From contig JAFXHX010000004.1 in assembly GCA_017536205.1 (NCBI GenBank), positions 124,001-188,000 on the forward strand: a stretch of DNA of 64,000 nt. Reading direction: 5' to 3'. The position numbers and the translations under genes are program-made. The notes beneath the pieces were generated by a model. The model was not told the DNA's origin. It saw only the letters and a list, made by a program, of their open reading frames with translations, and searched no databases. Shown one piece after another: positions 1 through 8,510 of this stretch (its first letter is position 1; every line of letters begins with the position of its first letter). The DNA comes from Clostridia bacterium (GTDB lineage: Bacteria > Bacillota > Clostridia > Christensenellales > Borkfalkiaceae).

Positions 1-1
1 G

Positions 2-700
2 GAAATGAGAAAGTCACAAATTACCGGCAGTATTTGGACAACGGTTATTTGCATAATGGCATCGGTAGTGGGCCTTGTTGCACATAATTTCTTTGGTGAT
101 GCTATTAACAGTGGCAATAGCGACCAAGTGTTTATTATGCTTTCGCGCGCTATATTCCCCGGACTTATTTCTGGTATATTAATTTCGGCAATAATAGCAG
201 CGTCAATGAGTACGGCAGATAGTCAACTTTTAGCATCGTCTTCAGCGTTTGCAAGCGATTTATACAAACCCGTTATAAGAAAAAATGCATCTGGCAAAGA
301 AACTATGATAGCAGGTCAAATTGCAGTAGGTGTAATTTTAGTAGTTGCGCTTTTAATTGCTCTTAACCCCAATTCTGGTGGTATTATGGGGCTTGTATCT
401 AACGCATGGTCTATATTTGGCTCGGCGTTTGGTCCTGTAATTTTATTATCGCTTTACTTCCGTAAACTTAATTATACTGGTGCAATATCTTCTATAGTAA
501 CTGGCTTTGTAACGTCAATAGTTTGGCTTTTCGTTATTTCAAAGGCGTTACCTGCTCCGTTAAGTTCGCTTTACGAAATTATTCCTGGTTTTGCGCTTGC
601 TTTAATCGTTGCAATAGTAGTATCTCTTACCACTAAAGCACCCTCTAAAGAAGTTACCGATTTGTTTGACGAAGTTTCTAAAATGAGTTCAAAGGAATAA
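2..700 (+). CDS. Sodium:solute symporter (SSS family, PutP-like), C-terminal part
   Basis: This is the C-terminal part of a sodium-coupled membrane symporter, probably for proline or a related solute. The 5' end lies outside the window. Several hydrophobic helices are visible, and the segment SMSTADSQLLASSS is typical of the core of PutP-like SSS transporters, where this helix contributes to sodium and substrate binding. The tail after the last helix is short and charged. The reading frame is already open at base 2, so the ATG at 5 is internal. The gene ends 12 bases before a strong bidirectional terminator. The exact substrate cannot be told from this fragment: proline is the usual assignment, and pantothenate or other SSS substrates remain possible. 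Confidence 0.85.
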   Translation, partial: EMRKSQITGSIWTTVICIMASVVGLVAHNFFGDAINSGNSDQVFIMLSRAIFPGLISGILISAIIAASMSTADSQLLASSSAFASDLYKPVIRKNASGKETMIAGQIAVGVILVVALLIALNPNSGGIMGLVSNAWSIFGSAFGPVILLSLYFRKLNYTGAISSIVTGFVTSIVWLFVISKALPAPLSSLYEIIPGFALALIVAIVVSLTTKAPSKEVTDLFDEVSKMSSKE

Positions 701-711
701 AATAAAACAAC

Positions 712-745
712 AAAAAAGCAGTGGGTTTTCCCACTGCTTTTTAAT
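712..745. terminator. Bidirectional rho-independent terminator
   Basis: An 11-bp stem (AAAGCAGTGGG / CCCACTGCTTT) with a TTTT loop is flanked by an A-run and a T-run. It serves both the symporter on the plus strand and asnA on the minus strand. Confidence 0.9.
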
Positions 746-746
746 T

Positions 747-1754
747 TTATAAAATGTTAATTCCGTGCTTTAATGCTTCAATTTCAACTTCTTCTGGCCA
801 AAGCGACGATTGAACTTCGCCTATGTGCGCTTTTTGAAGAATATACATACAAAGCCTTGACTGACCTATGCCACCGCCTATAGTAAGGGGAAGTTCGCCC
901 GATACTATTTGCTTATGATAGGTAAAGTTAAGTTTATTTTCGGCGTTTGCTTGTTTAAGTTGCTCTAGTAGCGATTTTTCGTCAACCCTTATACCCATAC
1001 TCGAAATCTCAAAGGGGGCGTCGAGTACTTCGTTGTAAAATAAAATATCGCCGTTTAAGTCCCAGTCGTCGTAGTCGGGCGCTCTGCTGTCGTGTGGTTT
1101 GCCGTTTGAAAGTTTTTTACCTATTTGCATTAAAAATACCGTTCCGTACTTTTTGGTAAGGGCGTATTCAAGTTGTTTGCCTTCTAAACCAGGGCACTCT
1201 TTTCGTGCTTGTTCTGCAGTTATAAACTTAACGTTTTCGTTAACGGTTAAGGTTAAGAAAGGGAACTCTTTTTTAGTCATTTCGTTAACTTCGCTTATTG
1301 CTTTAACGATATCTAAAACAACTTTCTTTAAATAGTCGATAGTGCGGTCTTCACGGCTAATAACCCTTTCCCAGTCCCACTGGTCAACGTAAATTGAATG
1401 AACGTTGTCAACGTCGTCGTCACGCCTAATAGCGTTCATATCGGTATAAAGCCCGTAACCACGCGAAAAACCGTACTTTTTAAGCGCAGTTCTCTTCCAC
1501 TTTGCAAGGCTTTGAACAATTTCAGCGTCACGCCCAAGTTCTTTAACGTCGAACCTAACGGCACGTTCAACGCCACTTAAATCGTCGTTAAGCCCGGTGT
1601 CTGAAAACACTAAAAGGGGTGCTGAAACACGGGTTAAATTAAGTTTTTCGGCAAACACTTTTTCAAAATTATCTTTAACGAACTTTATAGCCTTTTGGTT
1701 GGTTATAAGGTCGCAATTTTGTTTGTAGCCTTTGGGTATAAAAAGTTTTTTCAT
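747..1754 (-). CDS. asnA: Aspartate-ammonia ligase (AsnA)
   Basis: Makes asparagine from aspartate and ammonia with ATP. This is the ammonia-dependent, class II aminoacyl-tRNA synthetase-like enzyme, unrelated to glutamine-dependent AsnB. The length (335 aa) fits the family (about 330). Recognisable segments are LNLTRVSAPL near the N-terminus, the motif-2-like stretch DRTIDYLKK, and the C-terminal LTIGGGIGQSRLCM, which forms part of the ATP site. It is the second gene of a minus-strand pair: its ATG overlaps the last four bases of galM, so the two are probably co-translated. Confidence 0.95.
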   Translation of the reverse strand: MKKLFIPKGYKQNCDLITNQKAIKFVKDNFEKVFAEKLNLTRVSAPLLVFSDTGLNDDLSGVERAVRFDVKELGRDAEIVQSLAKWKRTALKKYGFSRGYGLYTDMNAIRRDDDVDNVHSIYVDQWDWERVISREDRTIDYLKKVVLDIVKAISEVNEMTKKEFPFLTLTVNENVKFITAEQARKECPGLEGKQLEYALTKKYGTVFLMQIGKKLSNGKPHDSRAPDYDDWDLNGDILFYNEVLDAPFEISSMGIRVDEKSLLEQLKQANAENKLNFTYHKQIVSGELPLTIGGGIGQSRLCMYILQKAHIGEVQSSLWPEEVEIEALKHGINIL

Positions 1755-2794
1755 AAAATATCCTTTGTAACGGCAAAGCCGTAAACGGTTTTTGAATAGA
1801 ACGGCTCGTTTGCTTTTATAAACGCACCTTCAAAGTTTGGGTTGTTAACCGCGTTCGGGTAAACTTGGGTTTCTAAACAGAACGAAGAATTAGGAACGTA
1901 AGTTGCGCCGTTTTTACCCTTTCTTTCAGTTAAGAAATAACCCGTATATAGTTGAACACCCGGCCTATCGGTATAAACGCTCATTAAAACGCCCGTTTTT
2001 TGCGAATAAGCCCTAGCGCAAAGCGAGAGTTTTCCATCGCTAGAAAGGCAGTAATTCCCGTCGTATCCGTGCATATTTTCAATAAGATAATAACTGCTAT
2101 TAATATCTTTAGATATAGCCTTAAACGAAGTAAAGTCAAGCGGAGTGCCGTTAACGTTAACGAGAACGCCCGTTGGAATAAGTTCTTCGTTTGTTTCCGT
2201 TAAATAGTTAGAATAAATATTTAAAAGGTTAGAGTGACCCGTGTGGGTATCGTGCCCGTCTAAATTAAAATAAGAGTGGTTGGTGGGGTTAAAAACGGTG
2301 TCCCCATCGCTTAAACCAAAATATTCAATAGATAAGTTTTCACCGTCTAAACTAAACTTAACTTTAACGTTTAAGTTAGCAGGAAAACCTTCTTCAAGGT
2401 GCTTTGAAAGTAGCGAAAGAATAATAAAGTTTTCGCCCACTTCTTCTTCAAGCCAAACCCTGTGCGAAAATCCAACGTTTCCACCGTGAAGGTTGTGTTT
2501 TTTTCCGTCGTTAACGGCAAGGTTATAGGTTATTCCGTTAAGGGTAAACTTTGCGTTTTCAATACGGTTAGAGTTTCTACCGCAAGTTGCGCCCAAGTAC
2601 CCGTCTTGCGTTTGGTACGACAAAACGTCGTCATAACCCAAAACAACGTCAACGGGGGTGGGGTTTTTAACTATGATAGACTGAATAGTTGCGCCGAAAG
2701 ATAATATAGAAACTTCTAATTCGCTAGAAGAAATTGTGTATTTATAAACGCTTTTTCCGTTTACAGTTTTTCCAAATAGGGTTTTGGTTACCAT
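1751..2794 (-). CDS. galM: Aldose 1-epimerase (galactose mutarotase)
   Basis: Interconverts alpha and beta anomers of galactose and other aldoses before phosphorylation. Family motifs are GATCGRNSNRIENA near the substrate pocket, the histidine in NPTNHSYFNL (general acid) and FCLETQVYPNAVN near the C-terminus (contains the catalytic glutamate). The open frame extends upstream, but the ATG at 2794 is preferred: AGGTG precedes it and the protein then begins MVTKTLFGKTVNGK, the normal family N-terminus (347 aa). No signal peptide, so cytoplasmic. It is transcribed with asnA, an unusual pairing with no clear functional link. Confidence 0.9.
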   Translation of the reverse strand: MVTKTLFGKTVNGKSVYKYTISSSELEVSILSFGATIQSIIVKNPTPVDVVLGYDDVLSYQTQDGYLGATCGRNSNRIENAKFTLNGITYNLAVNDGKKHNLHGGNVGFSHRVWLEEEVGENFIILSLLSKHLEEGFPANLNVKVKFSLDGENLSIEYFGLSDGDTVFNPTNHSYFNLDGHDTHTGHSNLLNIYSNYLTETNEELIPTGVLVNVNGTPLDFTSFKAISKDINSSYYLIENMHGYDGNYCLSSDGKLSLCARAYSQKTGVLMSVYTDRPGVQLYTGYFLTERKGKNGATYVPNSSFCLETQVYPNAVNNPNFEGAFIKANEPFYSKTVYGFAVTKDIL

Positions 2795-2883
2795 AGCGCA
2801 CCTAATTATTACAGTTAATATATTAAATATTAACAATTTTTCAAAAGCAAGTCAAGTAAAGTAATAGTATGCGTTTTGTAAAA

Positions 2884-2890
2884 ATACAAT
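2884..2890 (+). promoter_or_regulatory. Possible sporulation (sigma-E-like) -10 element for the yqfC operon
   Basis: ATACAAT lies 15 bases before the yqfC start and resembles the sigma-E -10 consensus (CATACAAT). The orthologous yqfCD genes of Bacillus are known to be sigma-E-dependent. No convincing -35 box is seen, and a vegetative TATATA reading of the same stretch is also possible. Confidence 0.3.
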
Positions 2891-2905
2891 ATATAAGGTG
2901 AAATT

Positions 2906-3163
2906 ATGGGTTTTAAAGAAAATATTAACGCTTTTTTCGGGCTTTGCAACGTTGGTGGTTGCCCTTTTAGAATTACCGTTCTTGGCGAAGTTGGCGTTTA
3001 CGTTGAAGGCGCAGTTAGGGTTATCGACGTTAAAGACGGCGAAGTGGCAATAGAAGTTAAAAATGCAAAACTATGTTTTTACGGAAAAGGGCTATCACTC
3101 GGCTCGTTTTGCGATAAAGATTTAACCGTTAAGGGAAAGGTTGAAAAAATAGTATGGCAATAA
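2906..3163 (+). CDS. yqfC: Sporulation protein YqfC (YabP/YqfC family)
   Basis: Small (85 aa) soluble protein of the YabP/YqfC family, restricted to endospore-forming Firmicutes; its biochemical role is unknown. The beta-rich pattern with alternating glycine and hydrophobic residues (FRITVLGEVGVYVEG) and its place directly before yqfD support the call. An AAGGTG ribosome binding site precedes the ATG. The last codons overlap the start of yqfD. The protein family and gene order are recognised; the sequence itself is short and weakly conserved. Confidence 0.8.
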   Translation: MGFKENINAFFGLCNVGGCPFRITVLGEVGVYVEGAVRVIDVKDGEVAIEVKNAKLCFYGKGLSLGSFCDKDLTVKGKVEKIVWQ

Positions 3164-4053
3164 ACCGTGGTGCGTTAAGGGCGCAAGTAAAATTAAAGTG
3201 CCAAAAGGCAAGATACGCCCCCGTTTTCTTTACGAAAAACGGCGTTTCGGTGTTAGATTTTAGCCTTATAAGTGAAGAAGTTTGCATAATAACCATAGAT
3301 TATTGCGATTTGCGCAATTTTTTTGCTATTTGCAAAAATATGTGCTATAATATATTATTAGTAAAATACAAAGGTATTTTAGCGCCGTTTATGCTCATTA
3401 TAAAAAGGGTGGGCTTGGTGCTTGGTATAACGTTATTTTCTATTTTAGCCTACCTGCTAAACGGGGTTATTTTAGAAATTGACGTAATAGGCTCGGCAAG
3501 CATTTATAAAAACGAAACGGTTGCCACACTAAATGCGCTTGGCGTTAAAAAATATTCCACTTTTCACGGGCTAGATTACGGCGTGCTTTCAAGCCAACTT
3601 TTAAAACAAAACGAACGGCTTTCTTTCGTTTCTATAAAAAAGCAGGGAAATAGGCTAGTCGTTAACGCTGAACTATCAACCGTTCCACCCACCGTTATAG
3701 GCGAAAATAAAAACGACCTTTTATCAAAATATAACGGCGTTATTGAAGAAATTGCAGTTTTAAGGGGAACGGCGCTTAAACAAAAAGGCGATTTAGTTTT
3801 GGTTGGCGACGTGCTCGTTGGCAGTTATCAAGTTGGAAAAAACGGCGATAAGTACCCAACGTTCGTAATTGCAAGGGTAAAAATACTAGTTACCGAAGAA
3901 TATTTTTATAGCCTTGAAAACCCCACGGAAGACGATGCTAGGGCATACGTTAAAATAGCAGAGTTCACGTCGGGTGGCGAAGCCGTAAAAACAAGTTACG
4001 AAATTAAAAATAACGGCGTTAAAGTAACTGTTACTGCAAGATACGTAGTTTAA
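3154..4053 (+). CDS. yqfD: Sporulation protein YqfD
   Basis: Membrane protein (299 aa) of the YqfD family, found in spore formers and expressed in the mother cell in Bacillus. Residues 1-75 form a soluble N-terminal domain, a hydrophobic helix follows at about 85-110 (VGLVLGITLFSILAYLLNG), and the remainder is an extracytoplasmic domain ending in beta strands. The length is somewhat below the Bacillus protein (about 400). The ATG overlaps the yqfC stop region, which suggests translational coupling. Function is not known beyond the sporulation association. Confidence 0.85.
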   Translation: MAINRGALRAQVKLKCQKARYAPVFFTKNGVSVLDFSLISEEVCIITIDYCDLRNFFAICKNMCYNILLVKYKGILAPFMLIIKRVGLVLGITLFSILAYLLNGVILEIDVIGSASIYKNETVATLNALGVKKYSTFHGLDYGVLSSQLLKQNERLSFVSIKKQGNRLVVNAELSTVPPTVIGENKNDLLSKYNGVIEEIAVLRGTALKQKGDLVLVGDVLVGSYQVGKNGDKYPTFVIARVKILVTEEYFYSLENPTEDDARAYVKIAEFTSGGEAVKTSYEIKNNGVKVTVTARYVV

Positions 4054-4063
4054 GGAGAACAGT

Positions 4064-5056
4064 TTGAAAAAAGCCACGGTAAAAATTAAACTTGAAGGCG
4101 TTAGGGTTGAAGACCTTATAGGCGTTTTTGACGAGAACGTTACCCTTTTAAATAAAGAACTTGGCGTTCTACTATATTTAGACGACGGGTTTATTATAAT
4201 CGAAGGCGAAAGCGAAAAGGTAGATTTTGCTAAACTTTTAGTTGAAAAACTAATAGACGTTTTAAAAACGGGCGAACTGCTTGATAAAACCCGCATTTTA
4301 TACTTAATCGACGCGCTTTCTTCGGGTGAAATTAAAGGAATAGAAAAAACTTTTTCGGGCGTTATTGCAGTAACTTCTAAAGGAAAGCAAATAAAACCTA
4401 AAACTTTAGGTCAAAAAAAATACGTTAACGCCATAAACGAAAACGTTGTAACTTTCGGCATAGGCCCTGCGGGTACGGGTAAAACTTACCTTGCCGTTTG
4501 TATGGCTGCAGTTGCCTACAAGCAAAAACAGGTTGAGCGCATAATTTTAACTCGCCCCGCCGTTGAAGCGGGTGAAAAACTCGGGTTTTTACCGGGCGAC
4601 CTTCAAAACAAAGTAGACCCGTATCTTCGCCCGCTTTACGATGCGCTTCAAGATATGTTCGGGCTTGAAACCTATCAAAAACTAACCCAAAAAGGCGTTA
4701 TAGAAATTGCACCGCTTGCGTATATGCGTGGTAGAACGCTTTCAAACAGTTACATTATTTTAGACGAGGCGCAAAACACTACTAAAGAGCAAATGAAAAT
4801 GTTTTTAACTAGGCTTGGTGAAAATAGCAAAATGGTAATCACGGGTGACGTTACTCAAATAGACCTACCGCAAGGCAAAGAAAGCGGGCTTAATCACGCC
4901 ACCAAGATTTTAAAGGGCATCGAAGGTATTTCAACGGTAATTTTAACGCATAAAGACGTTGTTAGAAATCCCATCGTTGCCGAAATAGTTAAAGCGTATA
5001 CTCAAAGCGAAGAAAAAACAAAGAAGGAAAATCCTAATGTCAATAAACAGAATTAA
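4064..5056 (+). CDS. phoH: PhoH family ATPase
   Basis: Cytoplasmic ATPase of the PhoH (PhoH1/YbeZ) type, which works with the RNase YbeY in RNA processing in bacteria. The Walker A motif GPAGTGKT is at residues 134-141, and the Walker B stretch YIILDEAQN and the conserved ITGDVTQIDLP are present. Length (330 aa) is normal. The start is a TTG at 4064, eight bases after AAGGAGAAC; no better ATG with a ribosome binding site is available. It overlaps the start of yqfF by 20 bases. Co-location with ybeY two genes downstream fits the known partnership. Confidence 0.93.
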   Translation: MKKATVKIKLEGVRVEDLIGVFDENVTLLNKELGVLLYLDDGFIIIEGESEKVDFAKLLVEKLIDVLKTGELLDKTRILYLIDALSSGEIKGIEKTFSGVIAVTSKGKQIKPKTLGQKKYVNAINENVVTFGIGPAGTGKTYLAVCMAAVAYKQKQVERIILTRPAVEAGEKLGFLPGDLQNKVDPYLRPLYDALQDMFGLETYQKLTQKGVIEIAPLAYMRGRTLSNSYIILDEAQNTTKEQMKMFLTRLGENSKMVITGDVTQIDLPQGKESGLNHATKILKGIEGISTVILTHKDVVRNPIVAEIVKAYTQSEEKTKKENPNVNKQN

Positions 5057-6479
5057 ATGGAAGAAAAAAGACCACTTTAGAACGTTAACGGCGTTTATAT
5101 TAAACGCACTTATAGTAATAGCCTTAATGGCAGTTGCGTTGCTTATAAAAGTTGGTGGCATTAAACAGATTATTCAAGTTACAATGCAAGAAACTAAACT
5201 TATTGCTTTTATAGTCGTTTCGGTAGTGTTAACGTTTATAGCGTCTTACGCTTTTTACTACTCGCAATATCGCGACTTTATGTACAAAACTAGCAATATT
5301 TTTATGCTATTTGGCGTGCTTATAATATCGCTCGTTGCAAACTATGCGTTTGGTAAAATAAGCGTTTATTTAAGACCTTTTGCGCTTTGTGCGTTACTTG
5401 CCCTTTTATTGTCGGACAAGCGTTCCGCAGTATTTATGAACTGCATTTACTCAATACTTATGCTTATTACCGACGTTTTAACGGGCTTAAACGTAAACGA
5501 CTTACTTTTCTCGTTTATCGTTGGCTTTACGTCGGGAATAATAGCCGTGTTTGCAGTTGACGGTGAAGGCTCAAGGGTAAAGGTGCTTACAAGGGGCGCT
5601 TTAATATCTATTCCCGCTATAATAAGCACTTTCGTTGCTAGTTATACTACCGATTATAAGCACCTTATATATAGCCTTTTGTTTGCGCTTGGAAGCGGTA
5701 TTTTAGCCGATGCGCTTATGATGGTTATTCTTCCGTTTTTCGAAATGGCTTTCGGTGCGCTTACTAACTTCCGTTTAGCCGAACTTACCGACCATAAGGC
5801 AAAACTTATTAAAGAACTTTCAGAGCGTGCGCCCGGAACGTTTAGCCACACTATAATACTTGCAATGATAGCCGAAGCGTGTGGTAACGCAATAGGCGTT
5901 AACCCGTTACTTTGCCGTGCTTGCGCTTATTATCACGACGTTGGCAAACTCAATAAACCTGAGTACTTTACCGAAAACCAGTCGGGTAAAAACCCACACG
6001 ACGACCTTATGCCCGAACTTTCAACAGATATTATTCGCGCCCACGCTAAAGACGGTGCCGAACTTATTAGAAAGCGCAGGCTCCCAGAAGCGCTTGCAAG
6101 CGCAGCAGAACAACACCACGGCACACTTCCTATTCGATATTTCTATATAAAGGCAAGCAAGTTTACAGACGGTGAACTTTCGGTTGAAAACTTCTGCTAC
6201 TACGGCCCCAAGCCTCAAACCAAAGAAAACGCAATAATTATGATTTGCGATGCGTGCGAGGCAAAGGTTAGAACGATAAACCGTACCCACGAAAACGTTG
6301 ACAAAGCCGTTAAAGATATTATTGAAGAAAGAATGGAAATGGAACAGTTTACCGAGTGCGATATAACTATGCGTGAACTTCAAATTATAAGAAACACCAT
6401 AACCAACGTTTTATCGGGTGTTTATCACGAACGAGTTAAATATCCAAAACTTAAAACGGGGGGAAAGCGCAGTGTGTAA
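5037..6479 (+). CDS. HD-domain membrane phosphohydrolase (YqfF/PgpH type, short form)
   Basis: Member of the 7TM-HD family whose characterised representative, PgpH, degrades the second messenger cyclic di-AMP. The protein has one N-terminal helix (about residues 15-40), several further membrane helices to about residue 245, then a cytoplasmic HD domain: HTIILAMIAEA, the HD pair in YYHDVGKLNKPEY, GKNPHD, and HAKDGAEL. At 480 aa it is about 200 residues shorter than PgpH (about 700) because the large extracellular 7TMR-HDED domain between the first and second helix is absent. The HD metal ligands are intact, so it is probably an active phosphodiesterase that lacks the external sensor. It sits in the usual place between phoH and ybeY. 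Confidence 0.85.
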   Translation: MSINRIKWKKKDHFRTLTAFILNALIVIALMAVALLIKVGGIKQIIQVTMQETKLIAFIVVSVVLTFIASYAFYYSQYRDFMYKTSNIFMLFGVLIISLVANYAFGKISVYLRPFALCALLALLLSDKRSAVFMNCIYSILMLITDVLTGLNVNDLLFSFIVGFTSGIIAVFAVDGEGSRVKVLTRGALISIPAIISTFVASYTTDYKHLIYSLLFALGSGILADALMMVILPFFEMAFGALTNFRLAELTDHKAKLIKELSERAPGTFSHTIILAMIAEACGNAIGVNPLLCRACAYYHDVGKLNKPEYFTENQSGKNPHDDLMPELSTDIIRAHAKDGAELIRKRRLPEALASAAEQHHGTLPIRYFYIKASKFTDGELSVENFCYYGPKPQTKENAIIMICDACEAKVRTINRTHENVDKAVKDIIEERMEMEQFTECDITMRELQIIRNTITNVLSGVYHERVKYPKLKTGGKRSV

Positions 6480-6948
6480 ACTAACCGTTTTTACACCCGA
6501 CGAAGTGGGGTTTGACTGTAATTTGGTGGCAAGCGCCGTTTATAAAAAACTTAACCAAACGGATAGTTTAGCAGTTGAACTCAATATCGTATCGCCCGAA
6601 GAAATTAAAGAAATAAATAATAGCCAGCGAAATATTAACGCCGTAACCGACGTTTTATCTTTCCCTACGCTTGACGGCGTTAGGTATAAAACCATAAAAA
6701 AACAAAACTTTCCGCTAGATATTTGGGTTGACGGAAAGTCTGTATTTTTAGGTAGCATTATTATTTGTGTAGAGCGTGCAAAAGAGCAAGCCCTAGAGTA
6801 CGGGCATTCGCTTGAGCGTGAACTTTGCTATTTATTTTGCCACGGGCTTTTACACCTTTTCGGTTACGACCATATAACTAGCGAAGACGATAGTGAAATG
6901 CGCTTGCTTGCAACCGAAACACTTAAAACTTTGAAAATTGAAAGGTAA
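6472..6948 (+). CDS. ybeY: Endoribonuclease YbeY
   Basis: Zinc-dependent single-strand endoribonuclease used in 16S rRNA 3'-end maturation and ribosome quality control. The zinc-binding motif HGLLHLFGYDH is complete at the C-terminal end. I place the start at GTG 6472, which overlaps the end of yqfF and follows a GGGGGGAAAG ribosome binding site; this gives 158 aa, the normal family size. An in-frame ATG at 6418 would add 18 residues encoded inside yqfF and lacks a ribosome binding site. Era follows after three bases. Confidence 0.92.
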   Translation: MCKLTVFTPDEVGFDCNLVASAVYKKLNQTDSLAVELNIVSPEEIKEINNSQRNINAVTDVLSFPTLDGVRYKTIKKQNFPLDIWVDGKSVFLGSIIICVERAKEQALEYGHSLERELCYLFCHGLLHLFGYDHITSEDDSEMRLLATETLKTLKIER

Positions 6949-6951
6949 CTT

Positions 6952-7839
6952 ATGAAAAGTGGAACGGTAGCCGTTGTTGGTAGAGCCAACGCCGGCAAAT
7001 CAACCTTAATAAACGTAATGGTAGGGGAAAAAGTGGCAATAGTTTCACCAAAGCCCCAAACAACTCGTGATAGAATACTTGGCGTATTAACTACCGAAAA
7101 CTATCAAATAGTTTTTGAAGATACGCCGGGTTTTTACAAATCGAAAACCGAACTTAACCGTAAAATGCAAAAAACTGCACGCAAAACGGCAAAGGACGTT
7201 GACGCCGTTTTATTCGTTTTAGACGGGCACGACGGCGTTAAAGATGAAGATATAAATCTCTTAAAATCGGTGATGGGCGATATTCCCGTTATCGTTGCAA
7301 TGAGCAAAATCGATATTATGCCTAAAGATAATATTCCCTTAAACCTTGTAAAAATTGCAGAAGTAGAAGGGGTTAAAGAAATAGTTCCCGTTTCTGCAAG
7401 AAAGGGTAGGAATATTAAAGAACTTATTGAAACCGTGCTTTCGTACTTACCTAACGGCGAAAAAATATTTGGCGACGACGTAATTTCTAACAAGAGCGAA
7501 AAGTTTATGCTTGCAGAAATTATGCGTGAAAAAATACTTTTAAAAACCGATAAAGAAATACCGCACGGCGTTGCAGTTGTGGTTAACGTTTTTGAAAAGG
7601 GCAAAAACGGGGTTTACGAAGTTAACCTTGATATAGTTTGCGAAAAGCAAAACCACAAGTCTATAATAATAGGCAAGCAAGGCGCAAAAATTAAAGAAAT
7701 TAGTGCGTTTGCTAGGCAAGATATGGAAAAGTTCCTTGGCGCAAAGGTGTTTTTAACAACTTTCGTTAAGGTAAAGGAAAACTGGCGCGATAAAGAATCG
7801 CTTATAAGCGAACTTGGTTATAAGGACGACGTTTTATGA
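6952..7839 (+). CDS. era: GTPase Era
   Basis: Ribosome-associated GTPase that binds the 3' end of 16S rRNA during small-subunit assembly. It has an N-terminal GTPase domain with P-loop GRANAGKST (residues 10-18), switch II DTPGF and a C-terminal KH domain (IIGKQGAKIKEI). Length 295 aa is normal. Two deviations are visible: the P-loop reads GRANAGKS instead of the common GRPNVGKS, and the guanine-specificity motif reads SKID rather than NKxD. The next gene, trmB, starts in the overlapping ATGA of its stop codon. Confidence 0.95.
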   Translation: MKSGTVAVVGRANAGKSTLINVMVGEKVAIVSPKPQTTRDRILGVLTTENYQIVFEDTPGFYKSKTELNRKMQKTARKTAKDVDAVLFVLDGHDGVKDEDINLLKSVMGDIPVIVAMSKIDIMPKDNIPLNLVKIAEVEGVKEIVPVSARKGRNIKELIETVLSYLPNGEKIFGDDVISNKSEKFMLAEIMREKILLKTDKEIPHGVAVVVNVFEKGKNGVYEVNLDIVCEKQNHKSIIIGKQGAKIKEISAFARQDMEKFLGAKVFLTTFVKVKENWRDKESLISELGYKDDVL

Positions 7840-8510
7840 GAGCAAGGCGCAAAAAGCATTTAGACGAGCGTGCTAAAAAGCGTGGCGACTATATAGTCGT
7901 TTCAAAAACTAGCAAGGTTTTATCACTTCCCGAAAGCGAGCGTTACGACGTTAAAACCGTAAACGACCTTTTTCAAAATGATAACGATTTAGTTTTAGAA
8001 ATAGGTTGTGGAAAGGGTGGTTTTATTATAAAAAACGCCGAAATACACACCGAACTTAACTTTTTAGGGGTTGAAGTTCAACTTAACGTTATAATATCGG
8101 GTGCAGAACTTGCAAGCAAAAAAAATCTTAACAACGTTAAGTTTTTTAACTGTGGCGCAGAAATACTGCCTTACGAACTTGAAAAGGGTAGCGTTTCTAA
8201 ACTATATTTAAACTTTTCTTGCCCGTATCCTAAAAAGCAATACGAAAACCACAGGCTTACCTATTACTCTTTTTTAAATATTTACAAATACTTGCTTAAA
8301 AAGGGCGCAACCATAGAACTTAAAACCGATAATGATGCGTTTTTTGAATATTCGGTTAATTCCCTTATAGAAAACGGCTTTGAAATCACTTATTTAACAA
8401 ACGACCTTCACTCTGGCGACACTACGGGTAACGTTACCACCGAATACGAAGAAAAGTTTGTTAGTTTAGGTAAAAACATACATAAACTTATTGCAAGAGG
8501 AAAACCATGA
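7836..8510 (+). CDS. trmB: tRNA (guanine-N7-)-methyltransferase
   Basis: S-adenosylmethionine-dependent enzyme making m7G46 in the tRNA variable loop. The SAM site is LVLEIGCGKGGFI (near residue 52), followed by FLGVEVQ. The proline-rich catalytic loop reads SCPYPKKQYENHRLTY where most family members have DPWPKKRHxKRRL. The C-terminal ELKTDNDAFFEYS and the TEYEEKF segment are typical. It starts within the era stop (ATGA overlap), and its own stop overlaps the start of the esterase gene, so it sits in the middle of a tightly coupled operon. Confidence 0.9.
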   Translation: MRARRKKHLDERAKKRGDYIVVSKTSKVLSLPESERYDVKTVNDLFQNDNDLVLEIGCGKGGFIIKNAEIHTELNFLGVEVQLNVIISGAELASKKNLNNVKFFNCGAEILPYELEKGSVSKLYLNFSCPYPKKQYENHRLTYYSFLNIYKYLLKKGATIELKTDNDAFFEYSVNSLIENGFEITYLTNDLHSGDTTGNVTTEYEEKFVSLGKNIHKLIARGKP

